64,000 nt of DNA. Origin: JABWCQ01 sp964530625. Lineage in GTDB: Bacteria > Electryoneota > RPQS01. The notes beneath the pieces are model-generated. The model worked only from the letters and a program-made list of their open reading frames with translations, was not told the DNA's origin and made no database searches. Below, in pieces: positions 26,442-34,813 of this stretch. Numbering within the stretch: the first letter of the stretch is position 1; each line of letters begins with the position of its first letter. Where the stretch lies: positions 124,001-188,000 of the forward strand of contig CAZHAK010000001.1 of the NCBI GenBank assembly GCA_964530625.1. Direction: 5' to 3'. Made by a program: the position numbers and the translations under genes.

Positions 26442-27521
26442 TTATTTCATCAGCACCATTTTCATGACGTCGCTGCCGAACGAACCACTCATCTGCGCAA
26501 AGTAAACACCGGACGTCAAAGCTGACGCGTCGAACGCGACTTCATGCACACCGGCTTCCATCGTGCCGTTCATCAATTCAGCCACCAAGCGGCCCTGCAC
26601 GTCATAGACGGTCAAAGAGATATCCGCGGCCTCTGCCAGCGCGAAACGAATATTCGTGCTCGGGTTGAACGGATTCGGGTAGTTGCCCAATAGCTCGAAT
26701 GTTTCGATGACAGGAGCAACTTCCGGCGCGCTCTCAACCAGCACCGTGCCGAACACCTGCTCGTTGCCGTTCACATCGAAACCAGCCAGCATGTAGTAGT
26801 AGGCCATATCACCAGCCGAATGGTCGGTCAGGCTGTAGTCGTTCTGCGAGGAACTCGTACCGTTGCCCGCCACCACACCCACAGTCACCCACTCGTCGTT
26901 GCCCAGTTCGCGGCGCGAAATTTCAAAACGATCGTTATCGGTTTCCGAAGCGGTGCTCCAATTCAACTGAATACCGTTAGCCGTACGGCCCGCCGAGAAT
27001 GACATCAGCTCGACGTCAAACGGAAAGTCGCCGCAGTAGATACGAAGCGTGTAGGCGATGGTAGTATCGCGGCGGCTGTCCACGATGATCCACAAGCCAT
27101 TGCTGTCGTCATCGTTCAGCGCGTTACCGTTCTCGGTCGAAAACTCAAGTGTATGCGGATCAGCGCCCTCACACTTATTCGCATTACAATCTTCGAGAAC
27201 GACCAAAATTAAATCGTCGCGGTCCGTGGTCGGATCGTCGTTCCAATCCAGCGTAATGACAAAGGGATCGCCGGGATTGTGAATACGATAGACATGCGCC
27301 TTACCGCGCCAACGGTCTGCGCTTCCGCCGGGTGTGCAATAGGGTCCTTCAGATCCGTCGCGATATCTTTCCACGTCGTCATGTCCCACCGTAACGTTCG
27401 AGTCCACAACGAATCCGCAATAGACTTCACCCGGATTGCACCACGCCCGCGCTTTTTGGGTACCAAAACTCACGACCATTATTATGGCCGCAGCCATCAT
27501 TAAAAATTTCACCTTGCTCAT
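26442..27521 (-). CDS. Secreted T9SS cargo protein
   Basis: A 359-residue exported protein from the ATG at 27521, which has a GGAG ribosome site (CTGGAGAAAATATG); the frame is open nine codons further upstream. The signal peptide is KVKFLMMAAAIIMVVSF ending KARA. The N-terminal domain (about 28-190) has several Cys and Asp residues (LDWNDDPTTDRDDLILVVLE) and resembles pre-peptidase or jelly-roll modules only loosely. A fibronectin-like module follows (GIQLNWSTASETDNDRFEIS), then the sorting domain from LLGNYPNPFNPSTNIRF. Upstream is a promoter overlapped by direct repeats. Function unknown. Confidence 0.85.
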   Translation of the reverse strand: MSKVKFLMMAAAIIMVVSFGTQKARAWCNPGEVYCGFVVDSNVTVGHDDVERYRDGSEGPYCTPGGSADRWRGKAHVYRIHNPGDPFVITLDWNDDPTTDRDDLILVVLEDCNANKCEGADPHTLEFSTENGNALNDDDSNGLWIIVDSRRDTTIAYTLRIYCGDFPFDVELMSFSAGRTANGIQLNWSTASETDNDRFEISRRELGNDEWVTVGVVAGNGTSSSQNDYSLTDHSAGDMAYYYMLAGFDVNGNEQVFGTVLVESAPEVAPVIETFELLGNYPNPFNPSTNIRFALAEAADISLTVYDVQGRLVAELMNGTMEAGVHEVAFDASALTSGVYFAQMSGSFGSDVMKMVLMK

Positions 27522-27573
27522 ATTTTCTCCAGACAGTTTGTCACACATGAAATCTGCTTACAATAACGCCCAT

Positions 27574-27603
27574 AATATACGTCGCAAAACATCTACAAGG
27601 CAA
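27574..27603 (-). promoter_or_regulatory. Probable promoter of the 26442-27521 gene
   Basis: On the minus strand TTGCCT (27603-27598), 18 bases, TATATT (27579-27574), about 50 bases before the ATG. A copy of AAAACATCTACA lies between the two boxes. Confidence 0.45.
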
Positions 27604-27648
27604 GAGGTAAAACGTCTTAAAACATCTACATAGATACATAACATCTTA
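27586..27648. repeat. Short direct repeats overlapping the promoter (operator-like)
   Basis: AAAACATCTACA occurs at 27586-27597 and exactly at 27619-27630 (33 bases apart), with weaker copies AAAACGTCTTA (27609) and ATAACATCTTA (27638). The arrangement suggests binding sites for a regulator. Confidence 0.5.
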
Positions 27649-27811
27649 ATCGGACATTTTTTGTCTATTTTAAGTATCCTTTTATACTTGCATTATTGAA
27701 GACCCCGCACAACAGGTGTCCAGGTGTCGCCAACTTGAGCGATGCTCAAAAAATTGCCCTGGTCAGTAAAATTTTGAGTCCTCTCGTCAAATCCAACTTC
27801 GCAAAATGCAA

Positions 27812-27840
27812 CGTGGTCAGCCTGAACTTAGCTGACCACG
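27812..27840 (-). terminator. Terminator after the pilin-like gene
   Basis: CGTGGTCAGC and GCTGACCACG pair; on the minus strand the hairpin follows the pilin-like stop by about 25 bases and leads into TTGCATTTT. The rest of the spacer from 27631 to 27811 shows no gene. Confidence 0.6.
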
Positions 27841-27865
27841 GAAAAATATTATAGACCCGCTTCAA

Positions 27866-28288
27866 TTATGGACCAAGTCGCAATATATCCGTACTTGCGT
27901 CCCAGTGCACCGTAATCTGCGTATTGAAATGGTCATTACAAACAACGGTCAAGTCATAATCATCCGTCATGTCCGTCGGATCCGGAGCGGAATACGTAAA
28001 CGAGTTCCAGTTCACACCCGAAGGAGGTTTCAAGTAAAGCTGTCCAGACGGATCGCGAAGTTGCGCGATCAGACCCTGCATATCACCCGCGTCAGCCGGT
28101 GGGAAATACCCCCATTCGGCGTCGTGCATGGCCATAGCTTGTCGAATCACCTGCAAATCAGAAAGCGCCGCACCCACGTAAGCACGATTATGGACCTTAA
28201 AGAACTCAGTCATCGTGATCATCGTGAGTATCCCCATGATCACAACAACCATCATGAGTTCAAGAGTTGTGAAACCGCGCTGGTTCAT
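27866..28288 (-). CDS. Type IV pilin-like / pseudopilin protein
   Basis: A 140-residue protein with a class III (prepilin) signal: a 5-residue leader MNQRG, cleavage before FTTLELMMVVVIMGILTMIT, Glu at mature position 5, then a hydrophobic assembly helix. The small C-terminal domain contains AMAMHDAEWGYFPPAD and DDYDLTVVCNDHF, like GspG-type pseudopilins or minor pilins. It would be processed by a prepilin peptidase and assembled in a type II secretion or type IV pilus machine, none of which is in the window. It stands alone with its own terminator. Confidence 0.85.
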   Translation of the reverse strand: MNQRGFTTLELMMVVVIMGILTMITMTEFFKVHNRAYVGAALSDLQVIRQAMAMHDAEWGYFPPADAGDMQGLIAQLRDPSGQLYLKPPSGVNWNSFTYSAPDPTDMTDDYDLTVVCNDHFNTQITVHWDASTDILRLGP

Positions 28289-28519
28289 AGATTTCCCGGA
28301 ATTGAGTTATCGCCGGACTAACATAAAGCAACAGCAGGGCCAAATAATTCCATCCCCGTCAACAGCTTGATCCAAAACAGCTTACGGAAGGCAGAGCGCG
28401 ATCTTCTCCCACCGGATGTTGGCGAACTGCAACCTCATGTGGAGTGGAAGTTGCAACTTGGCCATGCGCTGCGTATCTTCTCGGGTCAAGATCACTTCTC
28501 AACTCTAAGCAATTCAAGA

Positions 28520-29956
28520 ATGTCGCCTCGAAAATTTGATTTAGCAGTTCTCGGTAGTGGACCCAGCGGACAGCGTGCGGCCATCTCGGCGGCCAAATCC
28601 GGCAAAACGGTAGCCATCATCGAGCGCATGCGCGAACTCGGCGGAGTCTGTGTCGCTACCGGGACCATCCCTTCAAAGACGATGCGCGAAGCCGCGATCC
28701 ATCTCTCCGGTATCCAACAGCGCGCATTCTATGGAGCGGCTTACCGCACAAAAGAAAATATCACTGCTGACGACCTGCGCCTTCGGACCCACATGGTCAT
28801 GAACCGTGAATGGGAAGTCATACGCGGGCAGTTGACCCGTAATCACGTAGAAGTTTTTGTAGGGAACGGAAAGTTCACCGGGCCGCATTCAATATCCATT
28901 GACTTTCATGGCAAAATACAGGAAATCGAAGCTGACAACGTGGTAGTCGCTGTCGGAACTCGCCCCTATATGCCGCCCGGCGTCGAGCACGACGGCGTAA
29001 CGATTCTAAATGCGGACTCCATTCTCGACATCAAGGAACTTCCGCACACCATGACCTGCATCGGTGGAGGAGTCATCGGATTGGAATACGCGAGCATCTT
29101 CGCGGTGCTCGGAGTGCATGTGACCGTCGTTGATCTCGCAAAAGAACTCTTAAGTTTTGTAGATACCGAAATTGTTGACGCGCTAATCTATCAGCTCCGG
29201 CAGTTGAATGTCGTCTTCAGATTAGGCGAAAGAGTGGATGAAGTCACTGCGGACAAAAGCGGAAGTACGCCCCGCGCCGTAACAAAACTCGCGTCCGGAA
29301 AAATCATCGTCTCGGATGTCGCACTTTATTCTGCGGGCCGCCAGGCGAATGCGGATATGATTGATGGAGAAAAAGCCGGATTGGAAGTGGATAAGCGCGG
29401 TAAGATCAAAGTCAATTCGCGTTATCGTACGAGTGTTGATCACATCTTCGCTGTAGGTGACGTGATCGGATTCCCGGCGCTTGCCAGTACTTCGATGGAA
29501 CAGGGCAGGCTTGCGGCACTCGAAGCCTTCGGCATTCGTGATGAAAATCAGGTTGCGGACATCTATCCCTACGGAATCTACACAATTCCAGAAATCTCCA
29601 CGGTCGGCGCGACCGAGGAACTGCTGACTCAGGAATCCATTCCCTATGAAATTGGCGTCGCGCGCTATCGTGAAATCGCCCGTGGGCAGATTCTCGGCGA
29701 CGATACCGGAGTCGTGAAGCTCATCGTGGATCAAAGAACGCGCCGATTGCTGGGTGTTCATGCCATCGGCACCGGCGCCACCGAGTTGATTCACATCGGC
29801 CAAGCGGTTATCGCGCACAACGGCACAATTGACTATTTGATCAATGCCATCTTCAACTATCCGACCTTAGCGGAGTGTTACAAGACTGCCGCGCTCGACG
29901 CGTCCAATCGCTTAGCCGCGATCAGCGACATCAAAAAAGTTTCACAGCCGGCGTAG
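28520..29956 (+). CDS. sthA: Soluble NAD(P) transhydrogenase-like flavoprotein (SthA)
   Basis: A 478-residue class I pyridine nucleotide-disulfide oxidoreductase. The FAD-binding motif is GSGPSGQRAAISAAKSG at residue 12 and the NAD(P)-binding motif GGGVIGLEYASIFAVLG near 180. At the place of the redox disulfide the sequence is GGVCVATGTIPSKTMRE: one Cys is present but the second is Thr, as in SthA transhydrogenases and unlike lipoamide dehydrogenase. SthA moves reducing equivalents between NADPH and NAD+ in the cytoplasm. The frame opens at 28367, but the conserved fold starts at the ATG at 28520. A terminator follows at 30018. Confidence 0.85.
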   Translation: MSPRKFDLAVLGSGPSGQRAAISAAKSGKTVAIIERMRELGGVCVATGTIPSKTMREAAIHLSGIQQRAFYGAAYRTKENITADDLRLRTHMVMNREWEVIRGQLTRNHVEVFVGNGKFTGPHSISIDFHGKIQEIEADNVVVAVGTRPYMPPGVEHDGVTILNADSILDIKELPHTMTCIGGGVIGLEYASIFAVLGVHVTVVDLAKELLSFVDTEIVDALIYQLRQLNVVFRLGERVDEVTADKSGSTPRAVTKLASGKIIVSDVALYSAGRQANADMIDGEKAGLEVDKRGKIKVNSRYRTSVDHIFAVGDVIGFPALASTSMEQGRLAALEAFGIRDENQVADIYPYGIYTIPEISTVGATEELLTQESIPYEIGVARYREIARGQILGDDTGVVKLIVDQRTRRLLGVHAIGTGATELIHIGQAVIAHNGTIDYLINAIFNYPTLAECYKTAALDASNRLAAISDIKKVSQPA

Positions 29957-30017
29957 ACGGTCACAAAATCAAAAGCGCACGCTAGCGCATTGTACCCCGC
30001 GTACAAGCGGATGCATC

Positions 30018-30045
30018 AACGCCCGGTGATCACTCACCGGGCGTT
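30018..30045 (+). terminator. Terminator after the sthA-like gene
   Basis: AACGCCCGGTGA and TCACCGGGCGTT pair over a TCAC loop, followed by CTTGTTC. It can also serve the convergent response regulator gene. Confidence 0.75.
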
Positions 30046-30092
30046 CTTGTTCATCGTATTGCAGAGCCTCTTCGCATCCAGTCTCTAAATCA

Positions 30093-30605
30093 TCAATTTG
30101 CGCACGGAGCGTTCCAGAGCAGGTTCCAGTGATCTTCCACGTCACGCACGACTTTTCGCAACTGTCCCGGGTCCATCGGTTTCAAAAAATAACCCGTGAC
30201 GCCGTGCGAAATCGTATAGGCCAAATCGGACTCGGCCAAATTGTCGGTGAGAATCACCACCGGAATCGTCATCAGCTTGGGGTCAGTGCGAATCTCGTGC
30301 AGCACGTCGAACCCTTGCTGGCTTTCCATGTTAATGTCAAGCAGAATCAAGCCGGGCTTGCTCAGTCCATGGTCAAGGTCCAGCGGTCCGTAGGCCGCGC
30401 TGTGGCGAAGATAGTGCAACGCTTCTAATTGCGATCTGGCCACAACCATGCGATTCTGAAGTTTTGTCTCCTGAATCGCACCCTCCACCATTTCGATGGC
30501 ATCATCCCGATCCTCGATCAGCAGTATGTCTATCGGCACCCGCTGTTCGGACACGTTCCATCCGTTACTATTCATCGTATAATCGCTTTCTAATCGTACA
30601 GTCAC
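30093..30605 (-). CDS. Single-domain response regulator (Rcp1-like)
   Basis: A 170-residue protein made almost wholly of one receiver domain. The acidic pocket IEDRDD is near residue 31, the phospho-acceptor Asp is in LILLDINMES near 90, T/S switch VVILTDN near 117 and the conserved Lys in FLKPMD near 140. The insert between helix and strand (HYLRHSAAYGPLDLDHGLSK) is typical of the Rcp1-like group. No kinase is adjacent and there is no output domain, so it probably signals by protein contact. A GTG at 30605 with AAGGGA upstream and an ATG at 30575 are both possible starts. Confidence 0.85.
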   Translation of the reverse strand: MTVRLESDYTMNSNGWNVSEQRVPIDILLIEDRDDAIEMVEGAIQETKLQNRMVVARSQLEALHYLRHSAAYGPLDLDHGLSKPGLILLDINMESQQGFDVLHEIRTDPKLMTIPVVILTDNLAESDLAYTISHGVTGYFLKPMDPGQLRKVVRDVEDHWNLLWNAPCAN

Positions 30606-30647
30606 GGTTTCCCTTATGGCAAAGGCCGGACCCGATTAAAAAGGAAA

Positions 30648-30673
30648 CGCCGTTCAGGGTCAACTGAACGGCG
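30648..30673 (-). terminator. Hairpin, possible terminator of the minus-strand envelope operon
   Basis: CGCCGTTCAG and CTGAACGGCG pair over six bases. Read on the minus strand it is followed by TTTCCTTTTT. It lies 250 bases beyond the methyltransferase stop. Confidence 0.5.
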
Positions 30674-30896
30674 ATCTACTAATACGAATAAATGTTTAGC
30701 AAAATGACCCGCTTGAGATGTGCGGATTATCTCGCTTCAACTGTCATGGCAACGGTCGTGTCTTATCAACTGCTCGCTGTGCGAGTTCAACCTATAGCAT
30801 CTACCAAGTGCAAATTGCAATTGCGCAATCAGATTCCAGTACTATTCGCCGAGCGGGGATTTAGCGCGTCAGCGCGGTTCCCCGCCGGAATCCATT

Positions 30897-30919
30897 CCGA
30901 CTTCTGATTTCTGACTTTC
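30897..30919 (+). repeat. Heptad repeat (CTGACTT type)
   Basis: Three 7-bp units, CCGACTT, CTGATTT and CTGACTT, just before the end of the minus-strand methyltransferase gene. Confidence 0.6.
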
Positions 30920-30921
30920 AA

Positions 30922-31569
30922 CTACACAGGCTTCGAATGATGCTTGGGCCGCACGTCCACCAATCCGATTTGATAAATCGTCGTGCGTTCCCAGGCGTGC
31001 AGCTTGCCGGCGCTGCGCAAGAATTTTCGAAACTCCGCAGGCCGCCAATGATTCACGTGACCCGGATCGCCGCCCACTCCAAGCTTCACAGAAAACCACG
31101 TCAGCGTCCGGAACACAGGCTCATAAGGAACAGAAATCAACAGCCAGTGCTCGGCCACGCGATCCAATTCCTCAAGCGCCTTTTCCGGATTCGGCAAATG
31201 CTCGAGTACCTGCGAACAAAACACCAGATCAAACTTCTCATTCTCGAAGGGAATGTCGTAAGCGCTGCCGACGTGCCACTTCGCTTCCGGCGAAGCCTGC
31301 GCGGCGAACTTGATCGCGTCATCACTAAAATCAAATCCCGTCCATTTCCCCTTATAGCCGCGCTCTCGCATCGCGCGATAAACGATACCTTCGCCGCAGC
31401 CCGCATCCAAAACGTTTTCCGCGCCGGTAAACGCCAGCAGCTTGTACATATGGTCGAGATAAAGCTCTAAATGCTTTTGATAAAGGCTATTGTTAAACTC
31501 CCATTTACGATGATTGTCGGAGGTATAGCCCTGCGGACGGGCTTTGCGGGCGTGTTCAATGACAGGCAA
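30922..31569 (-). CDS. Class I SAM-dependent methyltransferase
   Basis: A 215-residue Rossmann-fold methyltransferase. Motif I is NVLDAGCGEGIVY near residue 58, the acidic motif II TGFDFSDDAI near 81, and motif IV FDLVFCSQVLEHLPNPEKA near 114-132, typical of methyltransferase type 11. The C-terminal HVNHWRPAEFRKFLRSAG is common in enzymes acting on sugars or lipid intermediates. It is the last gene of the minus-strand run starting with lpxB, after the PHP-glycosyltransferase, so a cell-envelope substrate is likely. The methyl acceptor is unknown. Confidence 0.85.
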   Translation of the reverse strand: MPVIEHARKARPQGYTSDNHRKWEFNNSLYQKHLELYLDHMYKLLAFTGAENVLDAGCGEGIVYRAMRERGYKGKWTGFDFSDDAIKFAAQASPEAKWHVGSAYDIPFENEKFDLVFCSQVLEHLPNPEKALEELDRVAEHWLLISVPYEPVFRTLTWFSVKLGVGGDPGHVNHWRPAEFRKFLRSAGKLHAWERTTIYQIGLVDVRPKHHSKPV

Positions 31570-31597
31570 TTCAAACTCTCCTATTCTCTTTTTCCAG

Positions 31598-31632
31598 TTT
31601 CCCCCGGTCTCCGGGGGGCAAGGGGGGCAAGC
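31598..31632 (+). repeat. C-rich palindromic repeat
   Basis: CCCCCGGTCTCCGGGGGG stem followed by the conserved G-rich tail CAAGGGGGGCAAG, between the PHP-glycosyltransferase and methyltransferase genes. Confidence 0.75.
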
Positions 31633-31727
31633 ACCAAAGGCACAGTCAACCGTTTAACGGCAAGACCGCATCCAAAACAATTTGCGTCACGCGCCAGCGG
31701 CAACAAGTCCAGCGGCGCGCTGGCTGG

Positions 31728-34178
31728 TTAAGCAATCACGACTGCGCGAACTTCCTCATCCGCTTTTGGATAAGGATCCTCATCCCAAAACTCTCGAAAC
31801 GCCGTAGACCAATCCCGCGTCGCGGCTCTTGCTCGTGCCGCCGCCGCCATACGATGCCGAAGATCATCCGATTCAACCAGCGAGCGCATCGCCTCGCGCC
31901 ACGCGTTTACGTCATGTCCCGGCAGCACCAATCCACTCTCGCCGGGCAAAATGATTTCCTTCGGACCGCCTTCATTGGAAACCAGCGACGGCAGTCCCGA
32001 CGCCTGCGCTTCCAAAACCGAGTTGCCGTAAGTATCCGTAGTCGAAGGAAACACGAATACGTCACCCGACGCGTACGCTTTGGCAAGCTGCTTTCCCTTG
32101 ACAAATCCGGGAAACACAATCATCGGTGGCAGCTTGCGCGCAATCAACTCATCACGAAACGGCCCGTCCCCCACAATCGCCAAGGCGGCCTTCTGCTGCA
32201 AAACGTCGTCTTGCAGGAATGCGTCCACCACGACATCCAGATTTTTCTCACGCGAAACTCTGCCCGTATAAACAAAGATCACCCTGTCAGAAATACCGTG
32301 CGGCTTGTAAAATTCTTCGTCACGATGCCGCGGATTGTAAAATTCCAAATCCGTTCCGCGCGTATAAATAAACAACCGTCGCGGATTGAATCCGTGAGCA
32401 ACCAGTTGCTTCCGGTAATAGTCACTCGGCGAATACACCGCGTCGGCCATGCCGTAAAACCAGCGCATGAACTTCCACGTCGTCTTTTCCAACCCTTCGT
32501 CGCCCGTAATCTGCCGCACGTGCTGCGGGAAGTCGCTGTGATAAATCGCCCGCACCGGAACTTGAAAGAGTTTCGCCGCGAACATCGCAATCAATCCCAC
32601 GGGGCCGGGAGTGGAAACAATGTATTCGTCGAAATCCTGTGACTCAAGATACCGAATAATCCGCAGAATCGGCGGCACCGATAGCTTCTGCATTTCGTAA
32701 TCCGGAATCGAAACTTCGCCCACCGGCGGGAAATTCAAAAACTTGCTTCCCGTCGGCCCCCGCGCTTCAGCCACCGAACAAATGATTTCCAAATCAGCGT
32801 CCAGCGTCTCCGCGACTTCCGACATCCGATGCAGCGTCATCGAAACACCGTTCACGTCGGTGACCGTATCCGAAAACCACGCGACTTTCTTGCGTCCGGT
32901 TTTTCTCGGAAGCTCAAGCGTCCCCGAGGTCCGCGTCGTCAATTCCGCGATCAGCTTGCGATCACGGTTCAATTTGTCAAACGAATAAAGATACGGCGCC
33001 ATCACACCTTGAATCGGCAGCAGCGCTGCCACCAGCGGCAACCCGCTTCCAATCTGTCCGCGTCCGAAATCTTCCATCGCGTCTTCCAACAAGCGGTAAC
33101 TCACTTTGCTCAGCACACGGTCGGCCATGTTGTAGAGCCGTTCGTCAAACTGTTGCAGGTCGTCTCGATCAATCCCCACCAGCCGCTCTTCTTTCGGCAA
33201 AGCACGATACGCGCGAATCGTTTCGGCAATCAATTTGCGCTCGATTACAGAAGGCTTCTTGCGAATCTTGAACAGACTTTTGAAGCCAAACCACAACGAA
33301 TCAGCCATTTGTTTGCGTGTCGGTCGCTCCGGTGTCAGCACGCGCGTCAAAATCAATTCCAAAATTCCCTGCACGTCGCCTTCACGCCGCAAAACTTTTT
33401 GCGCGTAAATCTGCGCGCCGACGCGATACATCGAGTGCGCGGAGGACATCGTCGATCCGTGCATTCCTCCCGGCACTCCCGCGCGCATCCGAAGCTGTTG
33501 CAAAAACTCCTGCGCCGAATTCGCGCTCGGAATCTCCGTCCAGGTCAAGCCTATGTATTGCCCGCAATAATCGTTCGAGCTGCCGATTTGTCCCTTCTGC
33601 CACGGGCGATCGGAGACGACGTCGATCTTCCATTTGCGCTGAATCTGATCAAGATACTCCGGCGTCAAAGCATCCAAAAACGCCGCCGTAAAAGCATTCG
33701 AGCGCTGCTGCCGTCCGCCGCTGCGAGCTTCAAAGTGATCAAACAGCAACAACAGTCGCTCAACATGATTCGCCGAAAGTTTTCCGTCATGCGGCTCCAG
33801 CGGCTGCGCCACGACGTGATACAAATTCTCTGCAAGCAAGTAATCACGTACGCCGTAAAGATTCCCGCGACAAGCAAGAATCTTCGCAAGCTGTTGGTCA
33901 TCGAGTCCATACACCAACAACCTGACCGGGCAACCGTCTTCCGGAAACTGCACCGCCGTTTCGCACGCAGGAATCACATCAGAAAACTGCGCAAGCTCAG
34001 AGTATCCCGCCAGCGAATCGCTGTCCGTCACCGCGAAAAAATCCATCCCGCGCCGCTTCGCCAATTCATAGGCTGCGCGCGGTTCAGTCATAGACTCCGA
34101 CACCTGCAATTTCTTCAAGAAGAAATTAGTAGGCCGGTTCGAATACTTCGTGTGGATATGTAAATCAGCTCGCAACAT
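31728..34178 (-). CDS. PHP-domain / GT4 glycosyltransferase fusion
   Basis: An 816-residue two-domain protein. Residues 1-420 carry a PHP-like metallohydrolase fold: RADLHIHTKYS at residue 3, FFAVTDSDSLAGYSEL near 48 (the usual TDHD has Ser in place of His), IPACETAVQF near 70 and PGGMHGSTMSSAHSMY near 245. Residues about 430-800 are a GT4 glycosyltransferase: KVAWFSDTVTDVNGVSMTL, the donor region VFVYTGRVSREKNLDVVVDA and FPSTTDTYGNSVLEAQASGL. It lies in the lpxB operon, so the product probably glycosylates an envelope lipid or polysaccharide. What the PHP part hydrolyses is unknown, and one changed ligand leaves its activity uncertain. Confidence 0.85.
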   Translation of the reverse strand: MLRADLHIHTKYSNRPTNFFLKKLQVSESMTEPRAAYELAKRRGMDFFAVTDSDSLAGYSELAQFSDVIPACETAVQFPEDGCPVRLLVYGLDDQQLAKILACRGNLYGVRDYLLAENLYHVVAQPLEPHDGKLSANHVERLLLLFDHFEARSGGRQQRSNAFTAAFLDALTPEYLDQIQRKWKIDVVSDRPWQKGQIGSSNDYCGQYIGLTWTEIPSANSAQEFLQQLRMRAGVPGGMHGSTMSSAHSMYRVGAQIYAQKVLRREGDVQGILELILTRVLTPERPTRKQMADSLWFGFKSLFKIRKKPSVIERKLIAETIRAYRALPKEERLVGIDRDDLQQFDERLYNMADRVLSKVSYRLLEDAMEDFGRGQIGSGLPLVAALLPIQGVMAPYLYSFDKLNRDRKLIAELTTRTSGTLELPRKTGRKKVAWFSDTVTDVNGVSMTLHRMSEVAETLDADLEIICSVAEARGPTGSKFLNFPPVGEVSIPDYEMQKLSVPPILRIIRYLESQDFDEYIVSTPGPVGLIAMFAAKLFQVPVRAIYHSDFPQHVRQITGDEGLEKTTWKFMRWFYGMADAVYSPSDYYRKQLVAHGFNPRRLFIYTRGTDLEFYNPRHRDEEFYKPHGISDRVIFVYTGRVSREKNLDVVVDAFLQDDVLQQKAALAIVGDGPFRDELIARKLPPMIVFPGFVKGKQLAKAYASGDVFVFPSTTDTYGNSVLEAQASGLPSLVSNEGGPKEIILPGESGLVLPGHDVNAWREAMRSLVESDDLRHRMAAAARARAATRDWSTAFREFWDEDPYPKADEEVRAVVIA

Positions 34179-34185
34179 TTTTCTG

Positions 34186-34222
34186 AATTTCCCCGGTCTT
34201 CCGGGGGGTTAGAGGGGTCAAG
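34186..34222 (+). repeat. C-rich palindromic repeat providing a stop codon
   Basis: CCCCGGTCTTCCGGGG stem with tail GGTTAGAGGGGTCAAG. The TGA stop of the minus-strand DUF374 gene (34220-34218) lies inside the tail. Confidence 0.75.
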
Positions 34223-34787
34223 CGCTCAGTAGCCCAGCGTCCCCTTCCACTTTCTCGCGCAGCTCCTCAAGCTTCGCTTCAATCGTGCGCGTAAACTCTC
34301 GCAAGTCCGCGCCCTCACCGGGATGTGGAATCGGGTCGCCGTAACATAAAAATACTCGCGAGAACGGTTTCGGAACAGTAAACCGGTCCCACGAGCGAAA
34401 TGTCCAGGCTCTGTCAGCCGCAAAAATCACGGGTATCACGTCAGCGCCGGCAGTCAGCGCGATATAGGCCGCGCCGGGTTTCAATTTGTAAATCGGCCCG
34501 CGCGGTCCGTCACCGATCATTGCCGCCGTTTGTCCGCTGCGCACGCGATCAATCATCGCCATCGCGGCTGTCGTTCCGCCTCGTGTCGAACTTCCCCGCA
34601 CCGTCTCATAACCGATTTTTTCCACGACCCGCGACACCAATTCTCCGTCACGGTGCTGCGAAATCATCGCCACGACGTTCTGTCTGCGGCAATGATAGGT
34701 TGATCCCAACAATCGACCGTGCCACGTCACCATCACTAGCGGTTTGCGTGCGCGCATGTAAGACTCAGGCCCCGAAAAGCCTGTCAC
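34218..34787 (-). CDS. DUF374 lysophospholipid acyltransferase-like protein
   Basis: A 189-residue protein of the DUF374/LPLAT-like acyltransferase group. Motifs include VMVTWHGRLL (the catalytic HG in place of HX4D) near residue 18, AMISQHRDGELVSRV near 38, GSSTRGGTTAAMAM near 64 and IGDGPRGPIYKLKPGA near 90. Such proteins often lie in lipid A gene clusters and are proposed acyltransferases. The annotated start is a GTG; the same frame stays open upstream and reads VLILGATWRLRV, the usual N-terminus of this family, but has no standard start codon there and overlaps the preceding gene. The true start may therefore be unusual. Confidence 0.8.
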   Translation of the reverse strand: MTGFSGPESYMRARKPLVMVTWHGRLLGSTYHCRRQNVVAMISQHRDGELVSRVVEKIGYETVRGSSTRGGTTAAMAMIDRVRSGQTAAMIGDGPRGPIYKLKPGAAYIALTAGADVIPVIFAADRAWTFRSWDRFTVPKPFSRVFLCYGDPIPHPGEGADLREFTRTIEAKLEELREKVEGDAGLLSA

Positions 34788-34813
34788 ACGCAGCCGCCAA
34801 GTCGCGCCGAGAA

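Larger units (their letters stand above)
30606..30921. other. Intergenic region with hairpin and heptad repeat
   Basis: About 315 bases. It contains a hairpin (30648-30673) and CTGACTT-type heptads (30897-30919). A 71-codon forward frame at 30692 has no family resemblance or ribosome site and is not accepted as a gene. Confidence 0.5.

Noticed and set aside
30692..30907. Forward 71-codon frame in an intergenic region
   Set aside because: No ribosome site, no family resemblance, and its end is made of a dispersed repeat.
32829..34163. Long forward open frame of 444 codons
   Set aside because: Antisense of the PHP-glycosyltransferase gene; Arg/His/Gln-rich composition typical of a shadow frame and no family features.
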